DNA of 64,000 bases from Burkholderia sp. WP9 (GTDB taxonomy: Bacteria; Pseudomonadota; Gammaproteobacteria; Burkholderiales; Burkholderiaceae), in assembly GCF_900104795.1 (NCBI RefSeq), contig NZ_FNTG01000001.1, positions 3,162,001 to 3,226,000 on the forward strand, read 5' to 3'. The position numbers were made by a program, and so were the translations under genes. Shown here in pieces: positions 1-8,976 of this stretch (positions are counted from its first letter, which is position 1; each line of letters begins with the position of its first letter). The notes beneath the pieces were generated by a model, which did no database searches, was not told the origin of the DNA, and worked only from the letters and a program-made list of their open reading frames with translations.

Positions 1-697
1 CCGCACTCGAAAACGCTTCGGCCTGAATGCCGGAGGTTTCCTTCAGTTTCAGCGCGGCTTCCTGCGCGATGGCCAGACCCAGACCGCGGCCGATCACGAT
101 CATGCGCTCCACGCCGCGCAATTCCTCCACGGCATTCGACCAGTCGAGCTTGCCCGCGGCTCGCAGGGCTTCGGGGAGTGTCTTCAACGCCGCGAGCAGT
201 TCGGCGTCTTTCTGCCAATGCGCGACGAGTTGCGCGGAAATCGACAGCATGGCGATGTAGCTCTTGGTGGCCGCAACGCTCAGTTCCGGACCGGCTTCGA
301 GCGGCAACTCGAATTCGCACGCATCGGCCAAGGGTGAGCCCGACACGTTCACGGCGGCGACGGTCAACGCGCCTGCCTGGCGCAATGCTTCCATCGTGCC
401 GACCAGATCCGGGCTCTTGCCCGATTGCGAGAACGCCAGCGCGAGCTGATCGCGCACCTGCAGCGGCGCTTGCTGGAGCGTCGCGACCGACATCGGCAGC
501 GAGGCGACCGGCACGCCGAGTCGGCTCATCGTCAGGCATGCGAAGTAACTCGCCGCATGGTCCGAGCTGCCGCGCGCGACCGTCAGCGCGACATGGCGCG
601 GCTGCTGTGCAAGCTTTGCCGCGAGGGCCTCGACGCGCGAGGTATCCGTGAGTTGCGCAGCGACCGTTTCAGCAGACGCCAGCGCCTCTTTAAGCAT
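1..697 (-). CDS. SIS-domain sugar isomerase/deaminase, NagB-II type (partial)
   Basis: The protein starts at ATG 697 and is cut by the left edge after about 232 residues. It reads MLKEALASAETVAAQLTD and contains the sugar-isomerase (SIS) signature: an ARGSSDHAA loop near residue 41, an AFSQSGKSPD phosphate-binding loop near 89, and an AATKSYIA segment. This family resembles the isomerase half of GlmS and includes glucosamine-6-phosphate deaminases of the NagB-II type. The start overlaps the nagA stop by 8 bases, so the two are probably translationally coupled. With nagA it would convert GlcNAc-6-P via GlcN-6-P to fructose-6-P in the cytosol. The deaminase role is inferred from the operon; the SIS fold is seen directly. 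Confidence 0.85.
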   Translation of the reverse strand, partial: MLKEALASAETVAAQLTDTSRVEALAAKLAQQPRHVALTVARGSSDHAASYFACLTMSRLGVPVASLPMSVATLQQAPLQVRDQLALAFSQSGKSPDLVGTMEALRQAGALTVAAVNVSGSPLADACEFELPLEAGPELSVAATKSYIAMLSISAQLVAHWQKDAELLAALKTLPEALRAAGKLDWSNAVEELRGVERMIVIGRGLGLAIAQEAALKLKETSGIQAEAFSSA

Positions 698-1793
698 ATT
701 CGACAATTGCTTCTCCTTCGACGTAAGTCGCGCTCAACGCCAGTTCACGATCGAACACGACCACGTCGGCCCACGCACCGCGCGCGATGCGGCCGCGGTC
801 CTCGATGCCCAGGTAGTCGGCGGCGTAGCGCGACAAACGGTTCGATACATCGGCGATCGGCAAGCCGATCGACACGAGATTGCGCAGCGCCTGATCCATG
901 GTCAGGGTGCTGCCGGCGAGCGTGCCGTCGGCGAGACGCACGCCGCCGAGGCACTTCGTCACATGCTGGCTGCCGAGGCGATATTCGCCGTCGGGCATGC
1001 CGGTGGCCGAGGTGCTGTCCGTCACCACATAGAGACGCGGAATCGCGCGCAATGCCGCGCGGATCGCACCAGGATGGACGTGCAGCAGATCGGGAATGAT
1101 TTCGGCGAACTCGGCGTGCGCGAGCGCCGCGCCGACGAGGCCGGGATTGCGATGGTGCAGCGGTGACATCGCGTTGAACAGGTGCGTGAAGCCGCAGGCG
1201 CCGTGCTTGAGCGCGGCGACGGCGTCGTCGTAGGTGCCGAGCGAATGGCCCAACTGCACACGCACGCCGCGCGCCGCCATCTCGGAGATGATCTCCATGT
1301 GGCCGGCAATTTCCGGCGCCAGCGTGACCACGCGAATCGGTGCGATGGACAGATACTTCAGCACTTCGTCCATCACCGCCGAGACCGCCGCGTCCGGTTG
1401 CGCGCCGAGCTTGCCGGGATTGATGTACGGCCCTTCCAGATGCACGCCGAGCACGCGCGCGCCGCCGGGCGTGCGAATCCGCGCGTTGTTGCCCAGACCC
1501 GCGACGACGCTCATCAGTTCATCGCGCGGCGCGGTCATGGTGGTGGCGAGCAGGCTCGTCGTGCCGTAACGCGCATGCGTGCGGGTGATGGTTTCGATCG
1601 CGTTGTCGCCTTCCATCACGTCGGCGCCGCCGCCTCCATGCACGTGCAGATCGATGAAGCCAGGCAGGATGTAGGGCGCGTCGTTGGTCGACGGGTCGAC
1701 ACGTTCGCCGGCGAGCGCCGTGATGCGGCCGTTTTCGAATTCGAGCGTGCCGTGAATCCACCCATCGGTGGTGAGTATGTTTCCGGTCAGCAT
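690..1793 (-). CDS. nagA: N-acetylglucosamine-6-phosphate deacetylase
   Basis: The 367-residue protein belongs to the amidohydrolase superfamily and removes the acetyl group from GlcNAc-6-P. Visible motifs are the metal-binding FIDLHVHGGGG near residue 46, HLEGPYINPGKLG near 120, an LGHSLGTYDDAV stretch, and TDSTSATGMPDG, which carries the late catalytic Asp. Length is normal for NagA. It lies between the GntR-family regulator upstream and the SIS-type deaminase downstream, all on the minus strand, which fits an amino-sugar catabolic operon. The start has an AGAGAG ribosome-binding site about 5 bases upstream. Confidence 0.93.
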   Translation of the reverse strand: MLTGNILTTDGWIHGTLEFENGRITALAGERVDPSTNDAPYILPGFIDLHVHGGGGADVMEGDNAIETITRTHARYGTTSLLATTMTAPRDELMSVVAGLGNNARIRTPGGARVLGVHLEGPYINPGKLGAQPDAAVSAVMDEVLKYLSIAPIRVVTLAPEIAGHMEIISEMAARGVRVQLGHSLGTYDDAVAALKHGACGFTHLFNAMSPLHHRNPGLVGAALAHAEFAEIIPDLLHVHPGAIRAALRAIPRLYVVTDSTSATGMPDGEYRLGSQHVTKCLGGVRLADGTLAGSTLTMDQALRNLVSIGLPIADVSNRLSRYAADYLGIEDRGRIARGAWADVVVFDRELALSATYVEGEAIVEYA

Positions 1794-1895
1794 GAGTCTC
1801 TCTGGTAAGGCGTGATACGGGGCGTGACTGAATGAGGCCTGACGGCGGCCGTGCTCCTGGACTCGCGGACTTCGCGCGTGGCTCAGTCGAGCCGC

Positions 1896-2630
1896 TCAGG
1901 TGCGCAATTCAGCGACAAAGTCGTAGTAATCATCGCGGCAATAGGTGTCGGTCAGCTCGATCGCGCGCTGATCGGCGCTATAGCCGATACGGGTAATGAC
2001 CAGCAGCGCCGAGCGCGGTTCGATATCCATCAACGCGGCGATCTCGCTCGACGCGTTGACCGCGCGAAAGTGCTGCAAGGCGCGCACCACGGCCGCGCCA
2101 CGATGTTCTAGATAGCTGTAAAGCGAGTCGCCGACGGCTTGCGGGTCGGGCACGATGGCGGCCGGCAGCGCGGAATGCTCGACCGCCATGACAATGCCGT
2201 CCGCGCGCCGCAAGCGCCGCAGACTCGCCACCGCCGCGCCTGGCGAGAGTCCGAGATGCACCAGCTCTTCGCGGTTGGCGGCGCGCATATCGCGCTCGAG
2301 CCACACCGAATCTGGCCGGAAGCCGCGCTGCTGCATCTTCTTCGTAAAACCGGTGAGACGCGAGAGTGGATCTTCGACGCGCGGCGTGATGAAACTGCCC
2401 GCGCCACGAGCGCGCCGGATCAAGCCTTGCTCGACCAGCAACTCGATCGCCTTGCGCGCCGTAATGCGCGACACGCCGATCGCGTCCGAGAGCGTGCGCT
2501 CCGAGGGCAGCGCCTCACCCGCTGACCACACGCCGCAATGAATCGCCGTCGCGAGATTGCGCGCGAGCTGCAAATAGAGCGGCGTGACGTTGCGGGCGTC
2601 AGGCATCAGTGCGGACCAGCGAGTTTCCAT
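1896..2630 (-). CDS. GntR/HutC-family transcriptional regulator of the nag operon
   Basis: The 244-residue protein has an N-terminal winged helix (about residues 15-80, with LSDAIGVSRITARKAIELL as the recognition region) and a C-terminal UTRA ligand-binding domain of the HutC/FarR type. Regulators of this kind next to nagA (DasR, YvoA, NagQ) respond to phosphorylated amino sugars. It is the first gene of the operon, so it is probably autoregulated through the palindrome that overlaps the -35 of its promoter. A GGAG ribosome-binding site sits 5-6 bases before the ATG. The ligand is inferred from the neighbours. Confidence 0.88.
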   Translation of the reverse strand: METRWSALMPDARNVTPLYLQLARNLATAIHCGVWSAGEALPSERTLSDAIGVSRITARKAIELLVEQGLIRRARGAGSFITPRVEDPLSRLTGFTKKMQQRGFRPDSVWLERDMRAANREELVHLGLSPGAAVASLRRLRRADGIVMAVEHSALPAAIVPDPQAVGDSLYSYLEHRGAAVVRALQHFRAVNASSEIAALMDIEPRSALLVITRIGYSADQRAIELTDTYCRDDYYDFVAELRT

Positions 2631-2681
2631 GGGACTCCGGCGGCCGACGCGGAAAGGTAGGCCTACGAAAAATGAGAGCCC

Positions 2682-2718
2682 ATTATATAACCAACATAAT
2701 ACCAGTCAATCGACTGGT
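2682..2718 (-). promoter_or_regulatory. nag operon promoter with overlapping GntR-type operator
   Basis: On the minus strand there is a perfect TATAAT (2687 down to 2682), a 16-base spacer and TTGACT (2709 down to 2704). The -35 lies inside a palindrome, ACCAGT-N6-ACTGGT, at 2701-2718. A further ATACTGG follows at 2722-2728, giving repeated ACTGG half-sites. The predicted start site is about 45 bases before the regulator gene. Occupancy of the palindrome would block RNA polymerase, as expected for a HutC-family repressor. The 2631-3003 gap holds this site, a second operator-like copy and a plus-strand promoter. Confidence 0.7.
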
Positions 2719-2899
2719 TCTATACTGGCATGACGAGGCGCAAAGCCTTGCCGGATAAGGCCGGAAGGGATCTGAGGAGCAGTTGGAACGCGGTTTCTGG
2801 AGCCCAGGACTTACCCGTATCCGAGCGTGGGAAGGCGGCTGGGTGGCCGGAGCGCGGTCTTTTCCGCGTAAGAAATAGAACCCTGATCGATACCTTTTT

Positions 2900-2914
2900 A
2901 ATACCAGTTCAATC
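2900..2914. promoter_or_regulatory. Second copy of the operator-like sequence
   Basis: AATACCAGTTCAATC here is nearly identical to AATACCAGTCAATC at 2698-2711, with one inserted T. It stands about 200 bases away, just upstream of the promoter of the MarR-GNAT gene. It lacks the downstream ACTGGT arm of the first site, although a TTACCGGTAT follows at 2921-2930. It could be an auxiliary site for the nag regulator that allows looping, or bring the divergent gene into the same regulon. Confidence 0.4.
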
Positions 2915-2935
2915 AACCCTTTACCGGTATGGCTT

Positions 2936-2963
2936 TTGCAAAAGAGAGGCGTTCCAATATAGT
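2936..2963 (+). promoter_or_regulatory. Promoter of the MarR-GNAT fusion gene
   Basis: TTGCAA (2936-2941) is followed after 16 bases by TATAGT (2958-2963). The predicted transcript would begin near 2970, about 34 bases before the TTG start at 3004, and includes the GGGGAG ribosome-binding site. Confidence 0.5.
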
Positions 2964-3003
2964 GCTGGGAAGCAAGCCATAACATTCCCCCGGGGAGCAG
3001 CAT

Positions 3004-3930
3004 TTGACCGATTCCGAGGCGCTGCGGCGCGCTCAGGCCGTCCGCCATTTCAACCGCTTCTACACCCAGCACATTGGCGCACTCCACGAGCACCTGGCAA
3101 AGAGCGCGTTCTCTCTGACCGAGGTGCGCGTGTTGCACGAACTCTACCGCGGACGTGCGCAAACAGCCTCGGTGCTCGGGCGTGCGCTCGGTCTCGACAG
3201 CGGGTATCTCAGCCGCCTGTTGACCAGTTTCGAACGGCGCAATCTGATCACGCGCCGCCCGTCTGAAACGGACGCGCGCCAGTCGCTGATCGCCCTCACC
3301 GACAGCGGCCACGCCGCCTACGCGCCGCTCGATACCGCGGCGATCGAAGAAGTGTCTGTATTGCTAGCAGGCCTCCCGGCGCTTTCCCAGGAGCAGTTGA
3401 TCGCCGCGATGAAAATCATCGAACGGCTGCTCGGTAAGGAGCCAAAGCATGAACTCGTGATGCTCCGCCCGCCGCGCCCGGGTGAATGCGGCTGGCTCGT
3501 GCATCGGCAGGCGCAGTGGTTCGCCGCGCAATACGGCTGGAATCAGTCGTTCGAAGGATTGCTCGCGCGGGTCGTCGCCGATTACACGCAACGCAACGAT
3601 CCGGTGCGGGAGATGTGCTGGGTCGCCGATCAGGAAGGGGTCGTGGTCGGCTCGGTCTGTGTCGTCGGGGTGTCGACGACGGTGGCGGGTGTGCGGCTCT
3701 TATGGGTCGAGCCCGACGTGCAGCGCCTCGGCGTAGGCACCCAATTGCTGAGCGAATGCGTGCGTTTCGCGCGGCGCGCGGGCTACACGAAGCTCACGCT
3801 AACAACGGCCACCTCGCTGGAACAACCGCGGCGCCTGTGCGAGCGCGCCGGTTTCAGGCTTGCCAGCGCGGCGGCTGAGTGCCGCTTTGGCAAGGATCTG
3901 ACGATCGAGCGATGGGAACTGGAACTGTAG
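3004..3930 (+). CDS. MarR-type regulator fused to a GNAT acetyltransferase
   Basis: The 308-residue protein combines two domains. Residues 1-145 form a MarR winged helix (VLGRALGLDSGYLSRLLTSF, then the wing with RRPSETDARQS). Residues about 150-308 form a GNAT acetyltransferase with the acetyl-CoA loop VQRLGVGTQLLSE and the late strand LCERAGFRLA. Such MarR-GNAT fusions are widespread in Proteobacteria; the acceptor substrate is unknown. Translation starts at TTG, supported by GGGGAG 7 bases upstream and by the match of the N-terminus to MarR proteins. It is divergent from the nag operon and convergent with the MetQ gene. Confidence 0.9.
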   Translation: MTDSEALRRAQAVRHFNRFYTQHIGALHEHLAKSAFSLTEVRVLHELYRGRAQTASVLGRALGLDSGYLSRLLTSFERRNLITRRPSETDARQSLIALTDSGHAAYAPLDTAAIEEVSVLLAGLPALSQEQLIAAMKIIERLLGKEPKHELVMLRPPRPGECGWLVHRQAQWFAAQYGWNQSFEGLLARVVADYTQRNDPVREMCWVADQEGVVVGSVCVVGVSTTVAGVRLLWVEPDVQRLGVGTQLLSECVRFARRAGYTKLTLTTATSLEQPRRLCERAGFRLASAAAECRFGKDLTIERWELEL

Positions 3931-3942
3931 AACGCGTCGCTC

Positions 3943-4755
3943 TTAAAACGACGGCACCACCGAACCCTTGAACTGCGTCTTGATGAACTGGCGCACGTCT
4001 TCCGACTGATACGCGGCAACCAGCTTCTTCACCCACGGCTTGTCCTTGTCCTGCGTGCGCACGGCAATCAGGTTCGCGTACGGGCTATGCACGTCTTCGA
4101 GCGCGATCGCATCTTTGGTCGGTTGCAGGCCGGCGGCCAGCGCGAAGTTCGTGTTGATCGCGGCGGCATCGACGTCCGACAGCGAGCGCGGCAGTTGCGC
4201 GGCATCGAGTTCGACCAGCTTGATCTTCTTCGGATTCTCGGCAACGTCGAGCGCCGTCGCGTTATTGCCGTTCGCGCCCGCACCGGCCTTCAGCTTGATC
4301 ACGCCTTGCGTTTGCAGCAACAGCAGCGCGCGATTTTCGTTCGACGGATCGTTCGGCACCGCGACCTTCGCGCCTTGCGGCAGGTCCTTCAGCGACTTCA
4401 GCTTCTTCGAGTAGATGCCGAGCGGCGAGATGTAGGTGAGACCGGCGCTGACGATCTTGTAGCCGCGCTGCTTGATCTGGCTATCGAGGTACGGCTGATG
4501 CTGGAAGCTGTTCGCGTCGAGATCGCCTGCGTCGAGTGCGGCGTTCGGCTGCACGTAGTCGTTGAATTCGACGACCTTCACGTTGAGGCCTTCGCGCTTC
4601 GCCACTTTCGTGACGACTTCCCAGATTTGCGCATCCGGGCCGCCGATCGTGCCGACCTTGATCACTTTGTCGTCGGCGTGCGCGCCGAAGCTGGTAACGA
4701 TCGCCGCACCGGCGATGACTGCCGAGAGGGCTTTGAGGATGTTTCTGCGCTGCAT
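3943..4755 (-). CDS. metQ: MetQ/NlpA-family substrate-binding protein
   Basis: The 270-residue protein belongs to the NlpA family, which delivers D- or L-methionine to the MetNI importer. A signal peptide runs to about AHA-DDK (residues 1-28). It has no lipobox Cys, so it is predicted to be a free periplasmic protein. The conserved FNDYVQPN, DANSFQHQPYL and VPNDPSNENRALLLL segments are present. I chose the Met at 4755 because the codons before it do not belong to the signal peptide. No metN or metI lies beside it, so it either works with an importer elsewhere or is a paralogue with another ligand. Confidence 0.88.
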   Translation of the reverse strand: MQRRNILKALSAVIAGAAIVTSFGAHADDKVIKVGTIGGPDAQIWEVVTKVAKREGLNVKVVEFNDYVQPNAALDAGDLDANSFQHQPYLDSQIKQRGYKIVSAGLTYISPLGIYSKKLKSLKDLPQGAKVAVPNDPSNENRALLLLQTQGVIKLKAGAGANGNNATALDVAENPKKIKLVELDAAQLPRSLSDVDAAAINTNFALAAGLQPTKDAIALEDVHSPYANLIAVRTQDKDKPWVKKLVAAYQSEDVRQFIKTQFKGSVVPSF

Positions 4756-5008
4756 GTGATTCTCGCTGTTTCTAATCAATGACCTGGCCGACGATTTCAT
4801 CGACGGCTTATCGAGTTCTGATCGATGTCAGATTCGGGTGGAAGCCGGCGGCAAAGATTGCTTCTGGCAATGCGCCGCCAACTGGACCTCAAATGGTCTC
4901 ATATGCCCGGCGAGATGGGAAATACCGCGATCGCATATGGTTATGCGCGCCGAACGGCGTTGAACCGCCAGCGCGTGAAAGCGGCAAACGGTCGGCGGCA
5001 CATGGAAA

Positions 5009-6832
5009 TCAGAAGGTGGTCCATTCATCATCGCGCGGCGTGGCCTTGGCTGCTTCTGCCGCTGCGCGCGGCTTGCCAACCGGCTTTGCGCTCGCAACGG
5101 CGGCAGTTGGTGCCGGAGCCGGCGCCGCAGCCGCTTTCACTGGCACCGGCAGCTTCGGTTCGGCGCGCGACGATGCCGGCGCAGACTGCGCAGCCGCGCT
5201 GACTTCGCGAGCAGCCGCCGTGTGCGTCGTAGCCGTCACTCTGCGTGCCGCGAGCGCAGCCGAACTCTGCGAACCACCGTCCGTGCCGCTCAAGCGAAAT
5301 GCGCTCACCGTGTCGCGCAAACGCCCCGCCTGATCCTGCAACGAAGCCGCCGCAGCCGCAGCCTGTTCGACCAGCGCCGCGTTCTGCTGCGTCACTTCGT
5401 CCATTTGCGTGACGGCGCGGCCGACCTGGGAAATACCGCTGCTCTGCTCTTCGGAAGCGGCCGCGATCTCGCCCATGATGTCGGTGACGCGCTGCACGGC
5501 TTGCAGAATCTCGCCCATCGTCGTGCCGGCCTGCTGCACGAGCGTCGAGCCGTTATGCACGCGCTCGACCGATGCGCTGATCAACTGCTTGATCTCCTTG
5601 GCCGCCGTTCCCGAGCGCTGCGCGAGGCTGCGCACCTCGCCCGCGACGACCGCGAAACCGCGCCCCTGCTCACCGGCGCGCGCAGCTTCCACGGCGGCGT
5701 TCAACGCCAGAATGTTGGTCTGGAATGCAATGCCTTCGATCACGCCGATGATGTCCGCAATCTGCCGCGAGCTGTCGTTGATCTCGCCCATCGTGCCGAT
5801 CACGCGGCTCACCACGACGTTGCCACGCGTCGCGATTTCGGACGCGTTATGCGCGAGTCCGCTCGCCTGCCGCGCGTTGTCGGCGTTCTGCTTGACCGTC
5901 GCGGTGAGTTCTTCCATGCTCGCCGCCGTTTCCTGCAGCGACGCGGCCTGCTGCTCAGTGCGCTGCGACAGATCACCGTTGCCCGCGGCGATCTGCTGCG
6001 TAGCCGAGGCGATAGATTCCGCCGAGCGACGAATCTCGCCGATGGTCCGCTGCAAACGGCTCTGCATTTCATGCATGGCCGCCATCATGCTGGTCTTGTC
6101 GTGCGGACGAACGTCGACCACTTGGGTCAGATCGCCTTGCGCGATACTCGCCGCGAGCCGCGCCGCCTGGTCCGGCTCGCCGCCGAGACTCGCGCGCACG
6201 TTGCGGATGATCAGCACCATCGCAAGCGAGATGATCGCGCCGATCACCAGTACGACGACGAGGTGGCCGAGCAGCGTTTGGTAGTACGCCGTATCGATGT
6301 CCTTGATGAACACGCCGCTCGTGATGTTCCAGTCCCAAGGCGCGAAGCGCACCACATAACTGAGTTTCGGCACGGCGGTTTCGGTGTGCGGCAGGCGCCC
6401 GCGATACTGCGCGAAGCCGCGGCCGCTTGCCTTGGCCGCGTCGACGATCGCCACGTACAGGAGCTTGCCGTCCGGATCCTTGAAGTCGCCGACCGCCTTG
6501 CCGGTCATTTGCGGCAGCGTGGGATGCATCAGCACCACCGGCTTCGAATCCATCACGAACAGATAGCCGGACTCGCCGTAGCGCATGGTCGCAAGGCGGG
6601 CGAGCGCTTCGCGCTGCGCATCGGCCGCACTCATCCTGCCGCTCTGCGAGAGCGCGTAATAGCCGCTGACAATGCCTTGCGCAGCATCGACCAGATTCAC
6701 CATGCCGGCCTTGCGCTCGGCCAGCATCGTGCTGCGCGTTTCGACCGCGCTCCACAGCCCGACACCCAGCAGTCCCAGCCAGACGAGCGCAAGCGACAGC
6801 CATAGTTTGCGATTCAAACTCATCCTGCTCAT
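5009..6832 (-). CDS. Methyl-accepting chemotaxis protein with sCache sensor and CheR-binding tail
   Basis: The 607-residue protein has a first membrane helix (about 8-28), a periplasmic single-Cache domain (30-188, with [14 protein letters not shown] and [15 protein letters not shown]), a second helix (189-209), a HAMP domain and a long cytoplasmic signalling rod. The hairpin tip includes [38 protein letters not shown], read in overlapping pieces. An Ala/Pro-rich linker leads to a C-terminal EWTTF, which fits the xWxxF pentapeptide that tethers CheR/CheB in enteric receptors. I placed the start at 6832 because the frame upstream looks non-coding and a GAAGAGAG site precedes it. It stands alone without che genes. 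sCache receptors often sense small organic acids; the ligand here is unknown. Confidence 0.9.
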   Translation of the reverse strand: MSRMSLNRKLWLSLALVWLGLLGVGLWSAVETRSTMLAERKAGMVNLVDAAQGIVSGYYALSQSGRMSAADAQREALARLATMRYGESGYLFVMDSKPVVLMHPTLPQMTGKAVGDFKDPDGKLLYVAIVDAAKASGRGFAQYRGRLPHTETAVPKLSYVVRFAPWDWNITSGVFIKDIDTAYYQTLLGHLVVVLVIGAIISLAMVLIIRNVRASLGGEPDQAARLAASIAQGDLTQVVDVRPHDKTSMMAAMHEMQSRLQRTIGEIRRSAESIASATQQIAAGNGDLSQRTEQQAASLQETAASMEELTATVKQNADNARQASGLAHNASEIATRGNVVVSRVIGTMGEINDSSRQIADIIGVIEGIAFQTNILALNAAVEAARAGEQGRGFAVVAGEVRSLAQRSGTAAKEIKQLISASVERVHNGSTLVQQAGTTMGEILQAVQRVTDIMGEIAAASEEQSSGISQVGRAVTQMDEVTQQNAALVEQAAAAAASLQDQAGRLRDTVSAFRLSGTDGGSQSSAALAARRVTATTHTAAAREVSAAAQSAPASSRAEPKLPVPVKAAAAPAPAPTAAVASAKPVGKPRAAAEAAKATPRDDEWTTF

Positions 6833-7085
6833 TGTTGTGGTCTCTCTTCGTGTGATTCGTGTTTCGTTCGCAGTCGCAAGCACACGGTTTCGCGTCGCGC
6901 GCAAACGATTGCTAGCGAGATAACGGCATGATTTACCGACAACTTGAGAGACGCTGTAAGGAGAGCGCCGGCGTGGTCCGGCGGTCTGCACGCAGGTTGA
7001 TCGCGCGCAACGAATCGTGCCCTGAACGATAATCCGAAGCTGCGGTCGCGTTCTGGCGGCGCATTCCCTTGCTCGAGAAGACACC

Positions 7086-7376
7086 ATGTACGTTATCGAC
7101 CTCATCTACACCGCATCGCTCGAACGTATCGACGACGCATTGGAAGCGCATCGCGCATTTCTGGCGCGGCAGTTTGAAGCAGGTGTGTTCGTCGCCGCCG
7201 GACCGAAAGTGCCGCGCGACGGCGGCATCATTCTGGCGGTGCGCATCGAGCGCGATAAGCTGGATGAGATTCTCGCCAGCGACCCGTTCGCGCAGCAGAA
7301 GCTGGCGCGTTACGAGGTGACGGAGTTCAAGACGACGCGGCTTGCGCCGGGGTTGAATCTGCCGATTCCGACCTGA
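7086..7376 (+). CDS. YciI-family protein
   Basis: The 96-residue protein matches the YciI/YCII family of small ferredoxin-like alpha-beta proteins. It shows the conserved [19 protein letters not shown] region with the His-Arg pair near residue 22 and a later [16 protein letters not shown] segment, where Asp and Phe are typical. The cellular role of most members is unknown; some act as dehydrochlorinase-like or muconolactone-isomerase-like enzymes. It is divergent from the chemoreceptor gene. Confidence 0.85.
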   Translation: MYVIDLIYTASLERIDDALEAHRAFLARQFEAGVFVAAGPKVPRDGGIILAVRIERDKLDEILASDPFAQQKLARYEVTEFKTTRLAPGLNLPIPT

Positions 7377-7403
7377 GAGGAGTAAAGCGAGGGGCGTTGA
7401 AAA

Positions 7404-7427
7404 CGGGCGCGATGTGGCGTGCGCCCG
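7404..7427 (-). terminator. Probable terminator after sco
   Basis: CGGGCGC (7404-7410) pairs with GCGCCCG (7421-7427) around a 10-base loop. On the minus strand the stem is followed by GTTTTC, a short U-tract. It lies between the convergent YciI and sco genes and would end the surf1-ctaA-ctaB-sco transcript. Confidence 0.5.
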
Positions 7428-7442
7428 CCATGGATCGGTGCG

Positions 7443-8060
7443 TCAGTCGAGCAGCAGCTTGATATCGTGCACCCACGGCGTTGCGCCCTGGCCGTCGCGC
7501 GCGAATAGGCGCAGCTTGCCGTCCGTGTCGAACACATAGCTTGCTGCCGTGTGATCCATCGTGTAGCTATCGGGCGTCTTGCCCGGCACCTTCGCGTAGT
7601 AGACGCGAAAGTCTTTCGTGATTTTGGTGAGTTGCGCCTGATCGGCCGGGCGCAAGCCGACGAACGTCGAGTTGAACGCCGGCACGTATTGCGCGAGTAG
7701 AGCCGGCGTATCGCGCTCGGGGTCCACGGTAACGAACAGCACCTGCACGCGCTTTGCGTCTTCCGGGCCGAGTTGCTGCAACGCTTGCGACAATTCGGCC
7801 ATCGTGGTCGGACAAACGTCCGGACAATGCGTGTAGCCGAAGAACAGCACCACCACCTTGCCCTTATAGTCCGCCATGCTGCGCAGATGCCCGGACGTGT
7901 CGGGCAACGAGAAGTTGCTCCCAAACTGCGTATTGCCGGTGATGTCGAGATTCTGGAATGCCGGCGGCTGCTTGCCGCAGCCTGCCACCAGCAAGGCGCC
8001 GCCGAGCGCGCAAGCTATCACAGCGGCACGCGCCGTACGCGCGAAGCGGTTATTGAGCAT
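7443..8060 (-). CDS. sco: SCO1/SenC copper chaperone for cytochrome oxidase
   Basis: The 205-residue lipoprotein precursor has a signal peptide with lipobox LVAGC (Cys28) and a thioredoxin-like SCO domain. The copper-binding motif THCPDVCPTT (Cys79 and Cys83) and the distal His in TMDHTAASYV are present. SCO proteins help assemble the CuA site of cytochrome c oxidase subunit II on the periplasmic side. It is the last gene of the minus-strand assembly operon, 4 bases after ctaB, which supports this role. Confidence 0.93.
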   Translation of the reverse strand: MLNNRFARTARAAVIACALGGALLVAGCGKQPPAFQNLDITGNTQFGSNFSLPDTSGHLRSMADYKGKVVVLFFGYTHCPDVCPTTMAELSQALQQLGPEDAKRVQVLFVTVDPERDTPALLAQYVPAFNSTFVGLRPADQAQLTKITKDFRVYYAKVPGKTPDSYTMDHTAASYVFDTDGKLRLFARDGQGATPWVHDIKLLLD

Positions 8061-8064
8061 GGTA

Positions 8065-8970
8065 TTACGCGCCGATCACGACGCGCGCATAGTGGTCGAT
8101 CAGCAGCGCGGCGAACAGCAGCGACAGGTAGACGATCGAATAGCGGAAGGTTTTGCGCGCGAGGTCGTCCGAGTACTCGCGGTAGATCTTCCACGCGTAG
8201 GCGAGGAACACGGCGCCCAGCAGCACGGCCGCCACGAGGTACACCACACCGCTCATGCCGGAGACGAAGGGCATCAACGTGACCGCGAACAGAATCACCG
8301 TGTACAGCAGAATATGCAGGCGCGTGTACTTCTCGCCGTGCGTGTTCGGCAGCATCGGCAGGCCGGCGTTTTCGTAGTCTTTGCGGCGATACAGTGCAAG
8401 CGCCCAGAAATGCGGCGGCGTCCACACGAAGATGATCAGCACCAGAATCCAGGCATCGCCCGGCACGTGGCCGGTGACCGCGGCCCAGCCTAGCGCAGGC
8501 GGCATGGCGCCCGAGGCGCCGCCGATCACGATGTTCTGCGGCGTGGCAGGCTTGAGCAGCAGCGTATAGATGACCGCATAGCCGACAAACGTGGCCAGCG
8601 TGAGCCACATGGTGAGCGGATTGGCGAACGTATAGAGCGTCCACATGCCGAGGCCGCCGAGCACGGCCGAAAACAGCAGAATCTGCGCGGTGGTGATTTC
8701 ACCGCGCGCGGACGGCCGCCACGAAGTGCGGCGCATTTTCGCGTCGATTTTCTGTTCGACGAGGCAATTGATGGCGAACGCCGCGCCGGCCAGCAACCAG
8801 ATGCCGACCGTGCCGCCGATCAGCGGAGTCCAGGGCACCATGCCGGGCGTCGACAGGAACATGCCGATGACAGCGCAGAACACGGCGAGTTGCGTGACGC
8901 GCGGCTTCGTCAGGGCGATGTACTGGGAGACCCGGCTACCGGGCGTTTGGGAAAGTGTTGTGCTGTCCAT
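8065..8970 (-). CDS. ctaB: Protoheme IX farnesyltransferase (heme O synthase)
   Basis: The 301-residue UbiA-family membrane protein transfers farnesyl to heme b, giving heme O. The prenyltransferase motif [15 protein letters not shown] near residue 108 and the second polar loop [15 protein letters not shown] are present, with several membrane helices. It lies 6 bases after ctaA and before sco, which matches heme A supply for the aa3 oxidase encoded to the right. Confidence 0.95.
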   Translation of the reverse strand: MDSTTLSQTPGSRVSQYIALTKPRVTQLAVFCAVIGMFLSTPGMVPWTPLIGGTVGIWLLAGAAFAINCLVEQKIDAKMRRTSWRPSARGEITTAQILLFSAVLGGLGMWTLYTFANPLTMWLTLATFVGYAVIYTLLLKPATPQNIVIGGASGAMPPALGWAAVTGHVPGDAWILVLIIFVWTPPHFWALALYRRKDYENAGLPMLPNTHGEKYTRLHILLYTVILFAVTLMPFVSGMSGVVYLVAAVLLGAVFLAYAWKIYREYSDDLARKTFRYSIVYLSLLFAALLIDHYARVVIGA

Positions 8971-8976
8971 GTGGAG

